This document shows positions 35,631-48,480 of a stretch of DNA of 64,000 nt, one piece after another; the first letter of the stretch is position 1; the number at the start of each line of letters is the position of its first letter. The stretch is from Escarpia spicata (taxonomy: Eukaryota > Annelida > Polychaeta > Sabellida > Siboglinidae). The translations under genes and the position numbers were made by a program. The DNA lies in the NCBI GenBank assembly GCA_963995525.1, contig OZ023210.1, positions 1 through 64,000 on the forward strand. The letters run 5' to 3'. The notes beneath the pieces were generated by a model, which was not told the origin of the DNA, did no database searches, and saw only the letters and a program-made list of their open reading frames with translations.

Positions 35631-37739
35631 GTCAGGTATAGGCGATATTTGATAATTTGGCCACTTCACAGTGGCTATACTAGTTAAGGCGTTAAATGTG
35701 ACATGCTACTAAAACTGTACCCAGTGCACATCTCTGCCAATATGGTGATTGTGCCTTCTGCACCGCTGGTCCTTGTCTCTGGTCCTTTCTTCCTCATCAG
35801 TGACTCTGTATAAAGCTTACAACGACCCCTGTAAACTCACTTGTTTAAGCGAGCGTATTATCCTTGAACTGTCACTATCGTTTAATGTTGTCACAGGATT
35901 GGACTTCTTAATGATAATTTGATTGAACTTTTGGTGCTACGTTTTTATGATTTTAAATTTTTAGTGCTATTGTTTTATGTTTTATAATCTAGACTCTTAA
36001 CTCTCTTTGTGTGCCACCTTTAGACAGGGTCACCTGGAACCATGGCGCTCTAAACGTGCTCTTATTGTTATTATTAAAACATTCCATTACTCCAATCCTG
36101 ATATTTTAATGACGTCTTGAACACAATTAAAGATTGTTTTATATATTTTGTTTTCCACAGATTCGGCCGGTGTATAGTGAGGATGGATCACACAACTTTG
36201 CTCTGACGACTCGCTGCCTCACCGACACCATCACTGACAGCTTCATCATCAATGCAGGCACCAAGCAAATCACATTCAACAGGTTCTCGGACATCCAGAG
36301 AGACAGACAGAGTCACTTCTGGCAACTACCGCCCCAGTTGAGGGGAGATCAGGTAGGTGGGGTAGTGAAGGGTGTTGCAGGGAGAGGGGGTGTAGCCATA
36401 CATAGATTTAGTGGTAATGTTTGTACTGTCTTTCTTAATTCTACTGATTATCAGAATTGTTCTTGGGATTTTAAGAATATTATTACCTTGTTTATTACGA
36501 TGGAATTTTAAAAACTGTTAGATGGGGTGAGCTCAATTTGCAGGTCTCTGTTGCAGAAGTAAGAAAGTGATGAAAGAACTGGTGATCTGGCAACTTAAGC
36601 ATTGTGCCAAACTTATTCAAAACTACTTGAATCTGAATTCAGAATAACATTTCTTGATATTGAGCCGCCTGCAGGATGGGTATCAGTAGAGGTATATTGT
36701 AAGTGACTCACTGAAATGTCCTCCAAACAGAAAGATCAATAACAAAATTGAGAAGGAAAGCTAAAGAAGTTAACATGGGACTGTTGTGATCTGCCGCCAT
36801 ATGCCCTGCTGTATGTTCTGTGCTGTGCTTGTAGGTTGCGTCCTATGGAGGCTACCTCAAGTTCTACCTGTCCTATCACGCAGCCGCTGATGAAGGACAA
36901 ACCTTCGTGGATGTGGACATTGAGATCATGCTAAGTGGCAATGCAGATTTAATCAGAATTAACAAGATTACTGTCCAGAGCAAAAAACTCCAGATGTTAA
37001 GTGGCCAAGGAAGGGTTAGCAAGAGTCCAAAATGATGGTATCTGTGCGTAATTTACTCTTCTGAGATGTTTGTCGAATTTGTATTTATACATATTCATGC
37101 CGCTAGCATTTACACAGTCTGCAGATAATTTGTTCTATTCATTTATAGTTCTCTTTGAGATAGATTAATTTCTTAAATCTAATCTATGCTCTTCCATCAC
37201 TAATATTACTTTGTGTCCTCTAGTCCTGCTAGTTTTCTTACCTGAGAAGAAATGCTAATTTTAATAGTCCAACTTGGTGGACTGCTGTTATTCGACTTGG
37301 TCCTGTTTTCTACTTCAGAGCGACGGCAAGAGAGTCTACAAGCTGTTCCGACCACCGATGGAAGCTGACCAAACAAAGAAGGTTGACATACTGCTCACAG
37401 AGGTACATTTGTTTCACTAATTTTCAAAGCACAACACGGTTTTAATGAATAATTGTTTAGTGAGTAATCAATTTTTTAATTGTGGAAATATAGATTGTCT
37501 TTTCCAAAGGTTCATATTAATGGTACATGTGTACATACTTTGTGGACTTGCACAAGTAACCTGATATATGGTGTACATTATGTAAGAAAAGGGAAACGCA
37601 AACTTATTCAAGTCCAATATATGAGCTTTCTTGTTGTTAATATAAAACACTATTACTACAAAGACGATGACAACGATTTCTACTACGCATCCAACCCTGT
37701 CCAACTTAATAACATTTAAGTTCTTCTCCTGATATCAAT

Positions 37740-38160
37740 GTTTTTGTGTGCCATCCTCTTGCTCTCATGAGTCATACACATGTTTGTATGGCATCCCTCT
37801 TGATCTCGTAAGTCATATAACTGTGTAGCATCCCTCTTGAAGTCATAACTGTGTGGCAACGCTCTTGATCTCGTAAGTCATATAACTGTTTGGCATCCCT
37901 CTTGATATCATAAGTCATATAACTGTGTGGAATCCCTCTTGATATCGTAAGTCATATAACTGTGTAGCATCCGTCTTGATATCGTAAGTCATATAACTGT
38001 GTGGCATCCCTCTTGATATCGTTAGTCATATCACTGTGTGGCATCCGTCTTGATATCGTAAATCATAACTGTGTGGCATCCCTCTTGATCTCGTAAGTCA
38101 TATAACTGTGAGGCATCCCTCTTGATATCGTAAGTCATATACATGTCTGTGTGCCATCCT
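37740..38160. repeat. ~37-bp intronic minisatellite, unit 1
   Basis: About eleven units of GCATCCCTCTTGATATCGTA plus AGTCATATAACTGTGTG in the intron after exon 3 of the laminin block. The counterpart lies at 42930-43350. Confidence 0.95.
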
Positions 38161-38216
38161 CTTGATCCTATAACATCATTACATATGTGTGTGTGTGTCC
38201 ATCTGTTTGTCTCACT

Positions 38217-38267
<51 letters not shown>

Positions 38268-38269
38268 CC
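38217..38269. repeat. CTGC microsatellite, unit 1
   Basis: About 13 CTGC units. The matching array in the second copy (43404-43473) is longer. Confidence 0.97.
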
Positions 38270-38440
38270 ATTCCTCGTGATCTTATAAGTCATGTATTTG
38301 TCTGTGCTATCATCTTGATCTCATAAGTCATACATGTGTGTGTGAAGGAGTCATTCCAACAACTGGATGGCACCCAACCCTCGAGGGAGACGTTCCTGGC
38401 CAACATTGAGGTGATCTTGGTGCGGGCAACCTACCACACT

Positions 38441-38702
38441 TATTTATTTATTTACAACATAACAACGTAACATACAGTTAACACATACATGTCATACAAA
38501 TGGAAATGTGTTACATTGCATGTATATCACTTGGCTAACAGCCGTCTTCCAGTGACACCATTTGATTATCATTACTCTATGATTGCAATCATAACAATCA
38601 AAATCATGTTAAACAACTCACTCAAATTCATCACTAGCCCTCCTCCTCCTGAGAAGTTTGATCCATTGAAATATATGTAAGTGAATAGAGAGGCGATCTA
38701 AA
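38441..38702 (-). mobile_element. ~262-bp insertion in laminin IV exon, unit 1
   Basis: Interrupts exon 4 between RATYHT and LYTIKMSSSIRDV codons. Skipping it restores the frame. One end is TTATTTATTTATTTA, like a short (TAAA)n tail of a minus-strand retroelement. No coding capacity and no GT donor at the left edge. The same insertion is at 43652-43913. Confidence 0.65.
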
Positions 38703-41700
38703 CATTTGTACACCATCAAGATGTCCAGCTCCATCCGGGACGTCACCATGGAAACTGCCGTCGCCTTCAACACTGGACAGGAAGTGGCGTAAATACTTGA
38801 GGACTGCACATGTCCCCCCGGCTACACCGACCTCTCGTGTCAGGTAATTGACCTAACCTTCATATCACCTGTTGCCTTGGCAAAAGCTCCATCAAGTCAT
38901 CATAAAACAGATGCCGAACAAGTATTTTGTTGAAATTTATGACATAAGGCAAAGTTTATAAATGACAGATTTATTTGTGAATTGTCATGCAGCAATGCTG
39001 ATGTAATTCACGTATTTCATTGTTATTAACATTGCTGGCAAAGATAATGCTTGACAGACGTCACACGCAAAATGTTGATTGTCACATTGGCAAAATGCGA
39101 CATCCTGGATACATCAGCTGTGTTCTCTGAGAACAATGAACTATTGGCGTCAGAGGCCTTGTTTGACCACAACACTAGTGTATCAACTGCAAGGGCAGTT
39201 GCTGCTTTAATTTAATGAAAAACATATTCTGTTCTTAACTTAATGGAGTCCATGTTTCTTTTTCTAAATGTCAAATTGTGCCAAAAGGCTGGCACTTAAC
39301 CCATATAATAAACATCATCCATTTGGTCATCTAATATCTGTATTGGTATGCTTTTTAAGAAAGAAGCAGGAGTTGTGGTTATAGAAGTTAAAATAGGCTG
39401 TCTTCTGGACATCTTTGAATTGAGCCATGTCATCAGTTGATTAATTTTCAAACTAATTAAATAACGTGATATCGTGGCTGAAACACAAACCAATAAAATA
39501 ACGGGAATAACATATACTTGGTCATTTTCAGTGCAGTTATTAACAGGATCAAATCAACTAATTATGCTCTTAAATATCTGTTTTATCTTACTACTATGCA
39601 TGTGACTGTTGCAGGAGTGTGCTGATGAGTTCTCCCTTGTGCCTGACCCTGACACCCCTCTGGGGTACTGTGTGGGGTGCAACTGTAACAACCATGCCTC
39701 CTCATGTGACTCTGAGACTGCCCTGCATCATATGTAATCTTTCACAACATATTGTTATTCCCATTTTAGTGGTGATAACCTATTTTATAAAACAATACCA
39801 TTCTCTGTTTGTCTGTCTGTGGACCCATATCTGAACTAGTCACAGAGGGTGAATTAATTTAAATGGCAGCATCATAGATCCTTCCTGGGGACATGGATGT
39901 AACCCTGAAAGTTTAGCATGTGAGATGTGAAATGTCTAGCACAATTTTAGTTAGACATGTACCTGAGTGCCAATGACGTCATTGTTGAAGTTTATCTCAG
40001 GTTCTCACCTTCCTGCTATCTGGACATAGACGATCAGCCGATGTGTGACGAATGTCCACCCGGCTACCAGGGCAGACACTGTGAAACGTAAGTCATTTAC
40101 CTTTCAGTCAGTATCTTAACATTCTTCCTCATTACAAAAAAACCTCGTAAAATGAAGCAGTGGTGATCTAATTTATTCTTGGAGTTGTCCCAAAGATAGA
40201 AAACTACTAAGATTCATTATATACTAATAAACATAAATTCCTTTTATACATTCCGCAAGTATTAAAATTAATAAAATTTAGACCACATTGCAGAATGAGG
40301 TTTTACCTGTAATAAATCAGTTACATATTATTTGGATTACTGTAATATTTGTTAACTACTTTTATCTAAAGGTCAAGATTGGCAGTTTTTTTGCTGGCAG
40401 ATTGTGTTGATAGTAGTAGTAATAGTAGTAGTACCGGTAATTTCTTTAGTAAATACTTCCATTGGATTGAAACAACTTTTAATATTTTTTTTACAACAAT
40501 GTCAATTGAATCAGTGTTTGGTTTGGTTGTGTTTTGACTTAACAGTGGGGCAGATGGTTGAGGGTGACTTAGGGCTTTGGAATAGTTCTTAACACCTAAT
40601 ATATTTACTATATATAGGCATATGTTGACATGTCACATTACAGGTGTGCTTACGGTTATTCGGCCAACCCCAGTCAACCAGGTGGAAGTTGTCTGAAAGA
40701 CAGAGGTAAGTATAACTTTTTCTCTCCTTTACCCCATCTATTTTATGAGAAACCTTAAATAATGTACTGGTTAATAACACTGCTCTGCGTGCAAGGTGTC
40801 AGCTACACTATGGAACAGGACATGTTTCTTTACCTTCTATTTGCCTCAGTTCAGGTGTAAGTGAACTTTGTCATCAGCATGTGAGGCTGTGCCTTACTGT
40901 TTATTAATTTACAATTTCTTGGTGTCAGCCACATGCTGCTGCTGTTATCTAAGCATGATAAAATGAGATGGTTATTCTAATAACACACCAATACCAAATG
41001 TGTTTCCCATCTTTAAATTAACTGTCATTATTATGGAGAATCTGACGGTAGGATTAACCTGTCACATACTGATCTTCCATTATCTCGGGATGATGGCAAT
41101 TTCTGGATAATGATAATTTGATTGAACTTTTGGTGGTACGTTTTTATGATTTTAGATTTTTAGTGCTATGGTTTTATGTTTTATAATCTAGACTCTTAAC
41201 TCTCTTTGTGTGCCACCTTTAGACAGGGTCACCTGGAACCATGGCACTCTAAACGTGCTCTTATTGTTATTATTAAAACATTCCATTACTCCAATCCTGA
41301 TATTTTAATGACGTCTTGAGCACAATTAAAGATTGTTTTATATAATTTGTTTTCCACAGATTCGGCCGGTGTATAGTGAGGATGGATCACACAACTTTGC
41401 TCTGATGACTCGCTGCCTCACCGACACCATCACTGACAGCTTCATCATCAATGCAGGCACCAAGCAAATCACATTCAACAGGTTCTCGGACATCCAGAGA
41501 GACAGACAGATTCACTTCTGGCAACTACCGCCCCAGTTGAGGGGAGATCAGGTAGGTGGGGTAGTGAAGGGTGTTGCAGGGAGAGGGGGTGTAGCCATAC
41601 ATAGATTTAGTGGTAATGTTTGTACTGTCTTTCTTAATTCTACTGATTATCAGAATTGTTCTTGGGATTTTAAGAATATTATTACCTTGTTTATTACGAT

Positions 41701-42929
41701 GGAATTTTAAAAACTGTTAGATGGGGTGAGCTCAATTTGCAGGTCTCTGTTGCAGAAGTAAGAAAGTGATGAAAGAACTGGTGATCTGGCAACTTAAGCA
41801 TTGTGCCAAACTTATTCAAAACTACTTGAATCTGAATTCAGAATAACATTTCTTGATATTGAGCCGCCTGCAGGATGGGTATCAGTAGAGGTATATTGTA
41901 AGTGACTCACTGAAATGTCCTCCAAACAGAAAGATCAATAACAAAATTGAGAAGGAAAGCTAAAGAAGTTAACATGGGACTGTTGTGATCTGCCGCCATA
42001 TGCCCTGCTGTATGTTCTGTGCTGTGCTTGTAGGTTGCGTCCTATGGAGGCTACCTCAAGTTCTACCTGTCCTATCACGCAGCCGCTGATGAAGGACAAA
42101 CCTTCGTGGATGTGGACATTGAGATCATGCTAAGTGGCAATGCAGATTTAATCAGAATTAACAAGATTACTGTCCAGAGCAAAAAACTCCAGATGTTAAG
42201 TGGCCAAGGAAGGGTTAGCAAGAGTCCAAAATGATGGTATCTGTGCGTAATTTACTCTTCTGAGATGTTTGTCGAATTTGTATTTATACATATTCATGCC
42301 GCTAGCATTTACACAGTCTGCAGATAATTTGTTCTATTCATTTATAGTTCTCTTTGAGATAGATTAATTTCTTAAATCTAATCTATGCTCTTCCATCACT
42401 AATATTACTTTGTGTCCTCTAGTCCTGCTAGTTTTCTTACCTGAGAAGAAATGCTAATTTTAATAGTCCAACTTGGTGGACTGCTGTTATTCGACTTGGT
42501 CCTGTTTTCTACTTCAGAGCGACGGCAAGAGAGTCTACAAGCTGTTCCGACCGCCGATGGAAGCTGACCAAACAAAGAAGGTTGACATAGGTACATTTGT
42601 TTCACTAATTGTCAAAGCACAACACGGTTTTAATGAATAATTGTTTAGTGAGTAATCAATTTTTTTATTGTGGAAATATAGATTGTCTTTTTCAAAGGTT
42701 CATATTAATGGTACATGTGTACATACTTTGTGGACTTGCACAAGTAACCTGATATATGGTGTACATTATGTAAGAAAAGGGAAACGCAAACTTATTCAAG
42801 TCCAATATATGAGCTTTCTTGTTGTTAATATAAAACACTACTACTACAAAGACGATGACAACGATTTCTACTACGCATCCAACCCTGTCCAACTTAATAA
42901 CATTTAAGTTCTTTTCCTGATATCAATGT

Positions 42930-43350
42930 TTTTTGTGTGCCATCCTCTTGCTCTCATGAGTCATACACATGTTTGTATGGCATCCCTCTTGATCTCGTAA
43001 GTCATATAACTGTGTAGCATCCCTCTTGAAGTCATAACTGTGTGGCAACGCTCTTCATCTCATAAGTCATAACTGTGTGGCATCCCTCTTGATATCATAA
43101 GTCATATAACTGTGTGGCATCCATCTTGATATCGTAAGTCATATAACTGTGTGGCATCCCTCTTGATATCGTAAGTCATATAACTGTGTGGCATCCCTCT
43201 TGATATCGTTAGTCATATCACTGTGTGGCATCCGTCTTGATATCGTAAGTCATAACTGTGTGGCATCCCTCTTGATCTCGTAAGTCATATAACTGTGAGG
43301 CATCTCTCTTGATATCGTAAGTCATATACATGTATGTGTGCCATCCTCTT
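42930..43350. repeat. ~37-bp intronic minisatellite, unit 2
   Basis: Counterpart of 37740-38160, with a different pattern of variant units. Confidence 0.95.
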
Positions 43351-43403
43351 GATCTTATAACATCATTACATATGTGTGTGTGTGTCCATCTGTTTGTCTC
43401 TCT

Positions 43404-43473
<70 letters not shown>
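43404..43473. repeat. CTGC microsatellite, unit 2
   Basis: About 17 CTGC units, four or so more than in unit 1. Confidence 0.97.
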
Positions 43474-43475
<2 letters not shown>

Positions 43476-43651
43476 ATGCCATCCCTCGTGATCTTATAAG
43501 TCATGTATTTGTCTGTGCTATCATCTTGATCTCATAAGTCATACATGTGTGTGTGAAGGAGTCATTCCAACAACTGGATGGCACCCAACCCTCGAGGGAG
43601 ACGTTCCTGGCCAACATTGAGGTGATCTTGGTGCGGGCAACCTACCACACT

Positions 43652-43913
43652 TATTTATTTATTTACAACATAACAACGTAACATACAGTTAACACATACA
43701 TGTCATACAAATGGAAATGTGTTACATTGCATGGATATCACTTGGCTAACAGCCGTCTTCCAGTGACACCATTTGATTATCATTACTCTATGATTGCAAT
43801 CATAACAATCAAAATCATGTTAAACAACTCACTCAAATTCATCACTAGCCCTCCTCCTCCTGAGATGTTTGATCCATTGAAATATATGTAAGTGAATAGA
43901 GAGGCGATCTAAA
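43652..43913 (-). mobile_element. ~262-bp insertion in laminin IV exon, unit 2
   Basis: Same insertion at the same exon position as 38441-38702, so it predates the tandem duplication. Confidence 0.65.
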
Positions 43914-46403
43914 CATTTGTACACCATCATGATATCCAGCTCCATCCGGGACGTCACCATGGAAACTGCCGTCGCCTTCAACACTGGACAGGAAGTGGCG
44001 TAAATACTTGAGGACTGCACATGTCCCCCCGGCTACACCGACCTCTCGTGTCAGGTAATTGACCTAACCTTCATGTCACCTGTTGCCTTGGCAAAAGCTC
44101 CATCATAAAACAGATGCCGAACAAGTATTTTGTTGAAATTTATGACATAAGGCAAAGTTTATAAATGACAGATTTATTTGTGAGTTGTCGTGCAGCAATG
44201 GTGATGTAATTCACGTATTTCATTGTTATTAACATTGCTGGCAAAGATAATGCTTGACAGACGTCACACGCAAAATGTTGATTGTCACATTGGCAAAATG
44301 CGACATCCTGGATACATCAACTGTGTTCTCTGAGAACAATGAACTATTGGCGTCAGAGGCCTTGTTTGACCACAACACTAGTGTACCAACTGCAAGGGCA
44401 GTTGCTGCTTTAATTTAATGAAAAATATATTCTGTTCTTAACTTAATGGAGTCCATGTTTCTTTTTCTAAATGTCAAATTGTGCCAAAAGGCTGGCACTT
44501 AACCCATATAATAAACATCATCCATTTGGTCATCTAATATCTGTATTGGTATGCTTTTTAAGAAAGAAGCAGGAGTTGTGGTTATAGAAGTTAAAATAGG
44601 CTGTCTTCTGGACATCTTTGAATTGAGCCATGTCATCAGTTGATTAATTTTCAAACTAATTAAATAACGTGATATCTTGGCTGAAACACAAACCAATAAA
44701 ATAACGGGAATAACATATACTTGGACATTTTCAGTGCAGTTATTAACAGGATCAAATCAACTAATTTATGCTCTTAAATATCTGTTTTATCTTGCTACTA
44801 TGCATGTGACTGTTGCAGGAGTGTGCTGATGAGTTCTCCCTTGTGCCTGACCCTGACACCCCTCTGGGGTACTGTGTGGGGTGCAACTGTAACAACCATG
44901 CCTCCTCATGTGACTCTGAGACTGCCCTGCATCATATGTAATCTTTCACAACATATTGTTATTCCCATTTTAGTGGTGATAACCTATTTTATAAAACAAT
45001 ACCAATCTCTGTTTGTCTGTCTGTGGACCCATATCTGAACTAGTCACAGAGGGTGAATTAATTTAAATGGCAGCATCATAGATCCTTCCTGGGGACATGG
45101 ATGTAACCCTGAAAGTTTGGCATGTGAGATGTGAAATGTCTAGCACAATTTTAGTTAGATATGTACCTGAGTGCCAATGATGTCATTGTTGAAGTTTGTC
45201 TCAGGTTCTCACCTTCCTGCTATCTGGACAGAGATAATCGGCCGATGTGTGACCAATGTCCACCCGGCTACCAGGGCAGACACTGTGAAACGTAAGTCAT
45301 TTACCTTTCAATCAGTATCTTAACATTCTTCCTCATTACAAAAAAACCTCGTAAAATGAAGCACTTGTGATCTAATTTATTCTTGGAGTTGTCCCAAAGA
45401 TAGAAAACTACTCAGATTCATTATATACTAATAAACATGAATTCCTTTTATACATTCCGCAAGTATTAAAATTAATAAAATTTATACCACATTGCAGAAT
45501 GAGGTTTTACCTGTGATAAATCAGTTACATATTATTTGGATTACTGTAATGTTTTTTAACTACTTTTATCTAAAGGTCAAGATTGGCAGTTTTCTTGCTG
45601 GCAGATTGTGTTGGTAGTAGTAGTAATAGTAGTAGTAATTTCTTTAGTAAATACTTCCATTGGATTGAAACAACTTTTAATCATTTTTTACAACAATGTC
45701 AATTAAACCAGTGTTTGGTTTGGTTGTGTTTTGACTTAACAGTGGGGCAGAGGGTTGAGGGTGACTTAGGGCTGTGACAGGCTTTGGGATAGTTCTTAAC
45801 ACCTAATATATTTACTATATGTAGGCATATGTTGACATGTCACATTACAGGTGTGCTTATGGTTATTTGGGCAACCCCAGTCAACCAGGTGGAAGTTGTC
45901 TGAAAGACAGAGGTAAGTGTAACTTTTTCTCTCCTTTACCCCATTTATTTTATGAGAAACCTTAAATAATGTACTGGTTAATAACATTGCTCTGCGACCC
46001 TATGGAACAGGACAAGTTTCTTTACTTTCTATTTGCCTCAGTTCAGGTGTAAGTGAACTTTGTCATCAGCATGTGAGGCTGTGCCTTACTGTTTATTAAT
46101 TTACCATTTCTTGGTGTCATCGACATGCTGCTACTGTTATCTAATCATGATAAAATGAGATGGTGATTCTAAAAACACACCAATACCAAATGTGTTTCCC
46201 ATCTTTAAATTAACTGTCATTATGGAGAATCTGATGGTAGGATTAACCTGTCACATACTGATCTTCCATTATCTCGGGATGATGGCAATTTATGGATAAC
46301 ATCCCACATTTGAGTTTTTTTAGACACAAACATAGTGCGAGCATTTAGCACAAAACACTATTTATTAGTGTCATGATAAAAATCAAATAAAACTGGTTTA
46401 AGA

Positions 46404-46960
46404 ACTTCATATGGAGACAAGGATTACAGACTCATAGCTCAGTTGTTGCTTGAATGCTTTAAGTGAGGCTGTGTCTGGACGATGACCGGTGTGTGTTTGT
46501 GGGAGTAAATGAACTGTCCTAGGTGTATCTCCACACATCATGCATGTGAAGATGACTTTAGTGGAGCACAGTGGCTAGAGCATTGGATTCTCAACCGAGA
46601 GAACCCAGTTTTGAATCCTGTGCTGCCGTTTTGAACCTTAGGCAAGTTCATTCACTCCACATTGCTCCATTCACTCAGCTGTGTGAATGAGTGCCTGGCT
46701 ATAGGCAGTGGTGGATATTTGTGTGCGAATAGTCTTCGCGCATTAATAGTAGCTGAATGAATAAATATCTGGCTATAAACAGTGGTGGATATTTCTGTAG
46801 GACTAGTCTTTGTGCATTTATTGCAGCATGGCTGAATGTTTTCGATTGAAATTGAGATGATGTTCTATTGAAAAGGTTTGCTAGGAATTAAAGAGTAAAA
46901 TGCTTTGAGCAGTCCTAAGGACTGGGTACTGTGCTATATAAGAACTTACCTTTTACTTAT
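46404..46960 (+). mobile_element. SINE with duplicated leader, right copy
   Basis: Leader 46404-46559 and SINE 46560-46960 match 33695-34297 base for base over long stretches, including sequence outside the SINE. The tail TATAAGAACTTACCTTTTAC is intact. Confidence 0.9.
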
Positions 46961-48395
46961 ATATGTACAAATTAAATTGATGTGTATTCGTTGATCAGTT
47001 TTACTATATTAATATAAAAGGTACATTTGGATATGTCACTTTTGTTTGCGACCTAAATATCAGAAACATTTGACATAATTTACGTTGGCATGCTCCATGC
47101 TAGCTATTTACGTTGATATCTTTTCCGCACCGACACGTTTCCCCAAGTATCGTTCATCTTCATGCAGTGTCGCCATATGGACCCCAATTCCACAATAGAT
47201 CACTACTTGTTGCTGGAATACCGAATCTCTATGACGATGGTATTCACTGAAATATGTATTTTTTCCGGTAGTTTTTTTATCTTGCAGTCCTGTACTAATA
47301 ACAAAAACATCAAACCTAAAGTAGTATTCTTAAAATCATAGTAATTGGTTGACATGAGTTTATCTACACAATAATATTGCTAATCATACCATAGGGAGAG
47401 GAAAATATGTTGTTTCACACTTCCTATATGTACGCAGCAGTTGGGCTGAACTGATCATGTCGATACTTTATGATGATGAAAAACTCGTGCAATGATAATA
47501 TACACTCACTAAATAGGAAGACTTGTGTAAATATGCACATGGAAGTGATCACAACAGCTTTCGTGACGGACATGCCGGTTAATTGTGCATGTGACAGACA
47601 TAATGCAATGCTTGCATATACAGTACAACTAAACACAAACTCATGGAATCAACATAAAACCACATTGCATGTGAGATGTTAGGGATACACTAACATATAG
47701 AGGTAGTAAAGTCAATTTTGTTTTTCAAATTTCACATAATCTCACTCACTGACAATTTTGAGTTTAGTATGGCTAAGCTGAGGGAAATCTGAACATGATG
47801 TCTTCACTAAATTTGCATTTAAACAGGGAAAGGATGTTTGAACATCCACAGATATATGCCATTTAAAGATAACCAATTATTTATTTGAGATTATGTGAAA
47901 TTTTAAGAGTCTATTAAGTGACTAATAGTACAGTATGTTACTTGCCGGTTATCTAAAAACCGCATTACAGACATCATGCAAAATGTGCTATTTTTTCAGG
48001 GTGTAATTTTTTTTCATTTATTTCAAACTATGGTTTTTGACACCTATTTATCTCATCTTTGAACCAGAAAGACAAATGGCTGCGAGGATCTGAATTCAAA
48101 CGACTTCTAGTGACATACCAAACGTGAAAAAACAGAAAAGACAAGTGACATTTGGGTGGGTGCTCCAGTTTGATCAATCATATCTTTGCAACCAGCTGAC
48201 GTAGAATAGAATAATATTGAAAATATGTCCGTGTTTCTGAGGATATTTGTAGTACAGTTAGCCTGAAATTAGAAGTATATAATAATATGTCTTAAAGTAA
48301 TAACCATGAGACAAGAGGAAGGTGGTGAATTTGAAATGGGAACATTTTTGGTGGCCTGACCCAAATACTTTGTGTGAGTTATTTGTCTAACCATG
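46961..48395. other. No recognisable feature
   Basis: AT-rich sequence; no motif, repeat structure or exon recognised. Confidence 0.45.
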
Positions 48396-48396
48396 T

Positions 48397-48480
48397 TGTT
48401 GAGTTGTGCAGTTTATAGCAAAGATGTCCCAGTGTCGTGTGTGGCAGGTTCAAATCCTGCCTGTGTTCAGTATCCAAACA
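48397..48480 (+). pseudogene. tRNA-like sequence (SINE head or tRNA pseudogene)
   Basis: GCAGGTTCAAATCCTGC forms a perfect 5-bp T-stem with a 7-base loop and carries a consensus B box. About 35 bp upstream GTTGTGCAGTTTATAGCA resembles a degraded A-box/D-arm. The acceptor stem and anticodon arm do not pair, so this is not a working tRNA. Confidence 0.45.

Larger units (their letters stand above)
36161..40705 (+). pseudogene. Laminin IV + laminin-EGF exon block, copy 1 (laminin-alpha or perlecan type)
   Basis: Seven exons with AG/GT borders: 36161-36352 (NFALTTRCLTDTITDSFI to HFWQLPPQLRGDQ), 36835-37014 (VASYGGYLKFYLSYHAAADE), 37319-37402 (SDGKRVYKLFRPPMEADQTK), 38348-38843 (ESFQQLDGTQPSRE to EDCTCPPGYTDLSCQ, split by an insertion at 38441-38702), 39615-39733 (DPDTPLGYCVGCNCNNHASS), 40001-40087 (MCDECPPGYQGRHCE), 40644-40705 (CAYGYSANPSQPGGSC). 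The first four make a laminin IV (laminin B) domain and the rest laminin-type EGF segments, found in extracellular basement-membrane laminin alpha chains and perlecan. An in-frame TAA at 38790-38792 and the exon insertion argue against function. No flanking exons of the parent gene were found. The family is secure; which protein is not. Confidence 0.85.
35909..41107 (+). repeat. Tandem segmental duplication, unit 1
   Basis: About 5.2 kb followed head-to-tail by a near-identical copy at 41108-46296, including exons, introns, minisatellite and an old insertion. The left edge reads CTTCTTAATGATAATTTG, the junction TCTGGATAATGATAATTTG and the right edge TATGGATAACATCC; TAA is shared at the breakpoints. 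Confidence 0.95.
41360..45912 (+). pseudogene. Laminin IV + laminin-EGF exon block, copy 2
   Basis: Exons: 41360-41551, 42034-42213, 42518-42590, 43559-44054 (split by the insertion 43652-43913), 44819-44937, 45205-45291 and 45851-45912, all with AG/GT borders. Substitutions alter some residues (Thr-Thr-Arg to Met-Thr-Arg and Gln-Ser-His to Gln-Ile-His in exon 1; DIDDQPMCDE to DRDNRPMCDQ and YGYSAN to YGYLGN in the EGF part). Exon 3 lost 11 bp at its 3' end, which removes the ILLTE end and shifts the splice phase. The TAA of copy 1 is shared, at 44001-44003. Joining copy 1's last exon (phase 1) to copy 2's first exon (phase 0) gives a TAG within six codons, so the two modules cannot be spliced into one protein. 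Confidence 0.85.
41108..46296 (+). repeat. Tandem segmental duplication, unit 2
   Basis: Second copy of the 5.2-kb block. Differences from unit 1 are scattered substitutions, small indels, an 11-bp exon deletion and tandem-repeat length changes. Confidence 0.95.

Noticed and set aside
37480..37719. 79-codon frame conserved in both laminin duplicates (also 42668-42907)
   Set aside because: Lies in an intron; conservation is explained by the recent duplication.
38441..38702. A normal intron in the laminin IV exon
   Set aside because: No GT donor at the left edge and a TTTA-repeat end; insertion fits better, though transcripts could overturn this.
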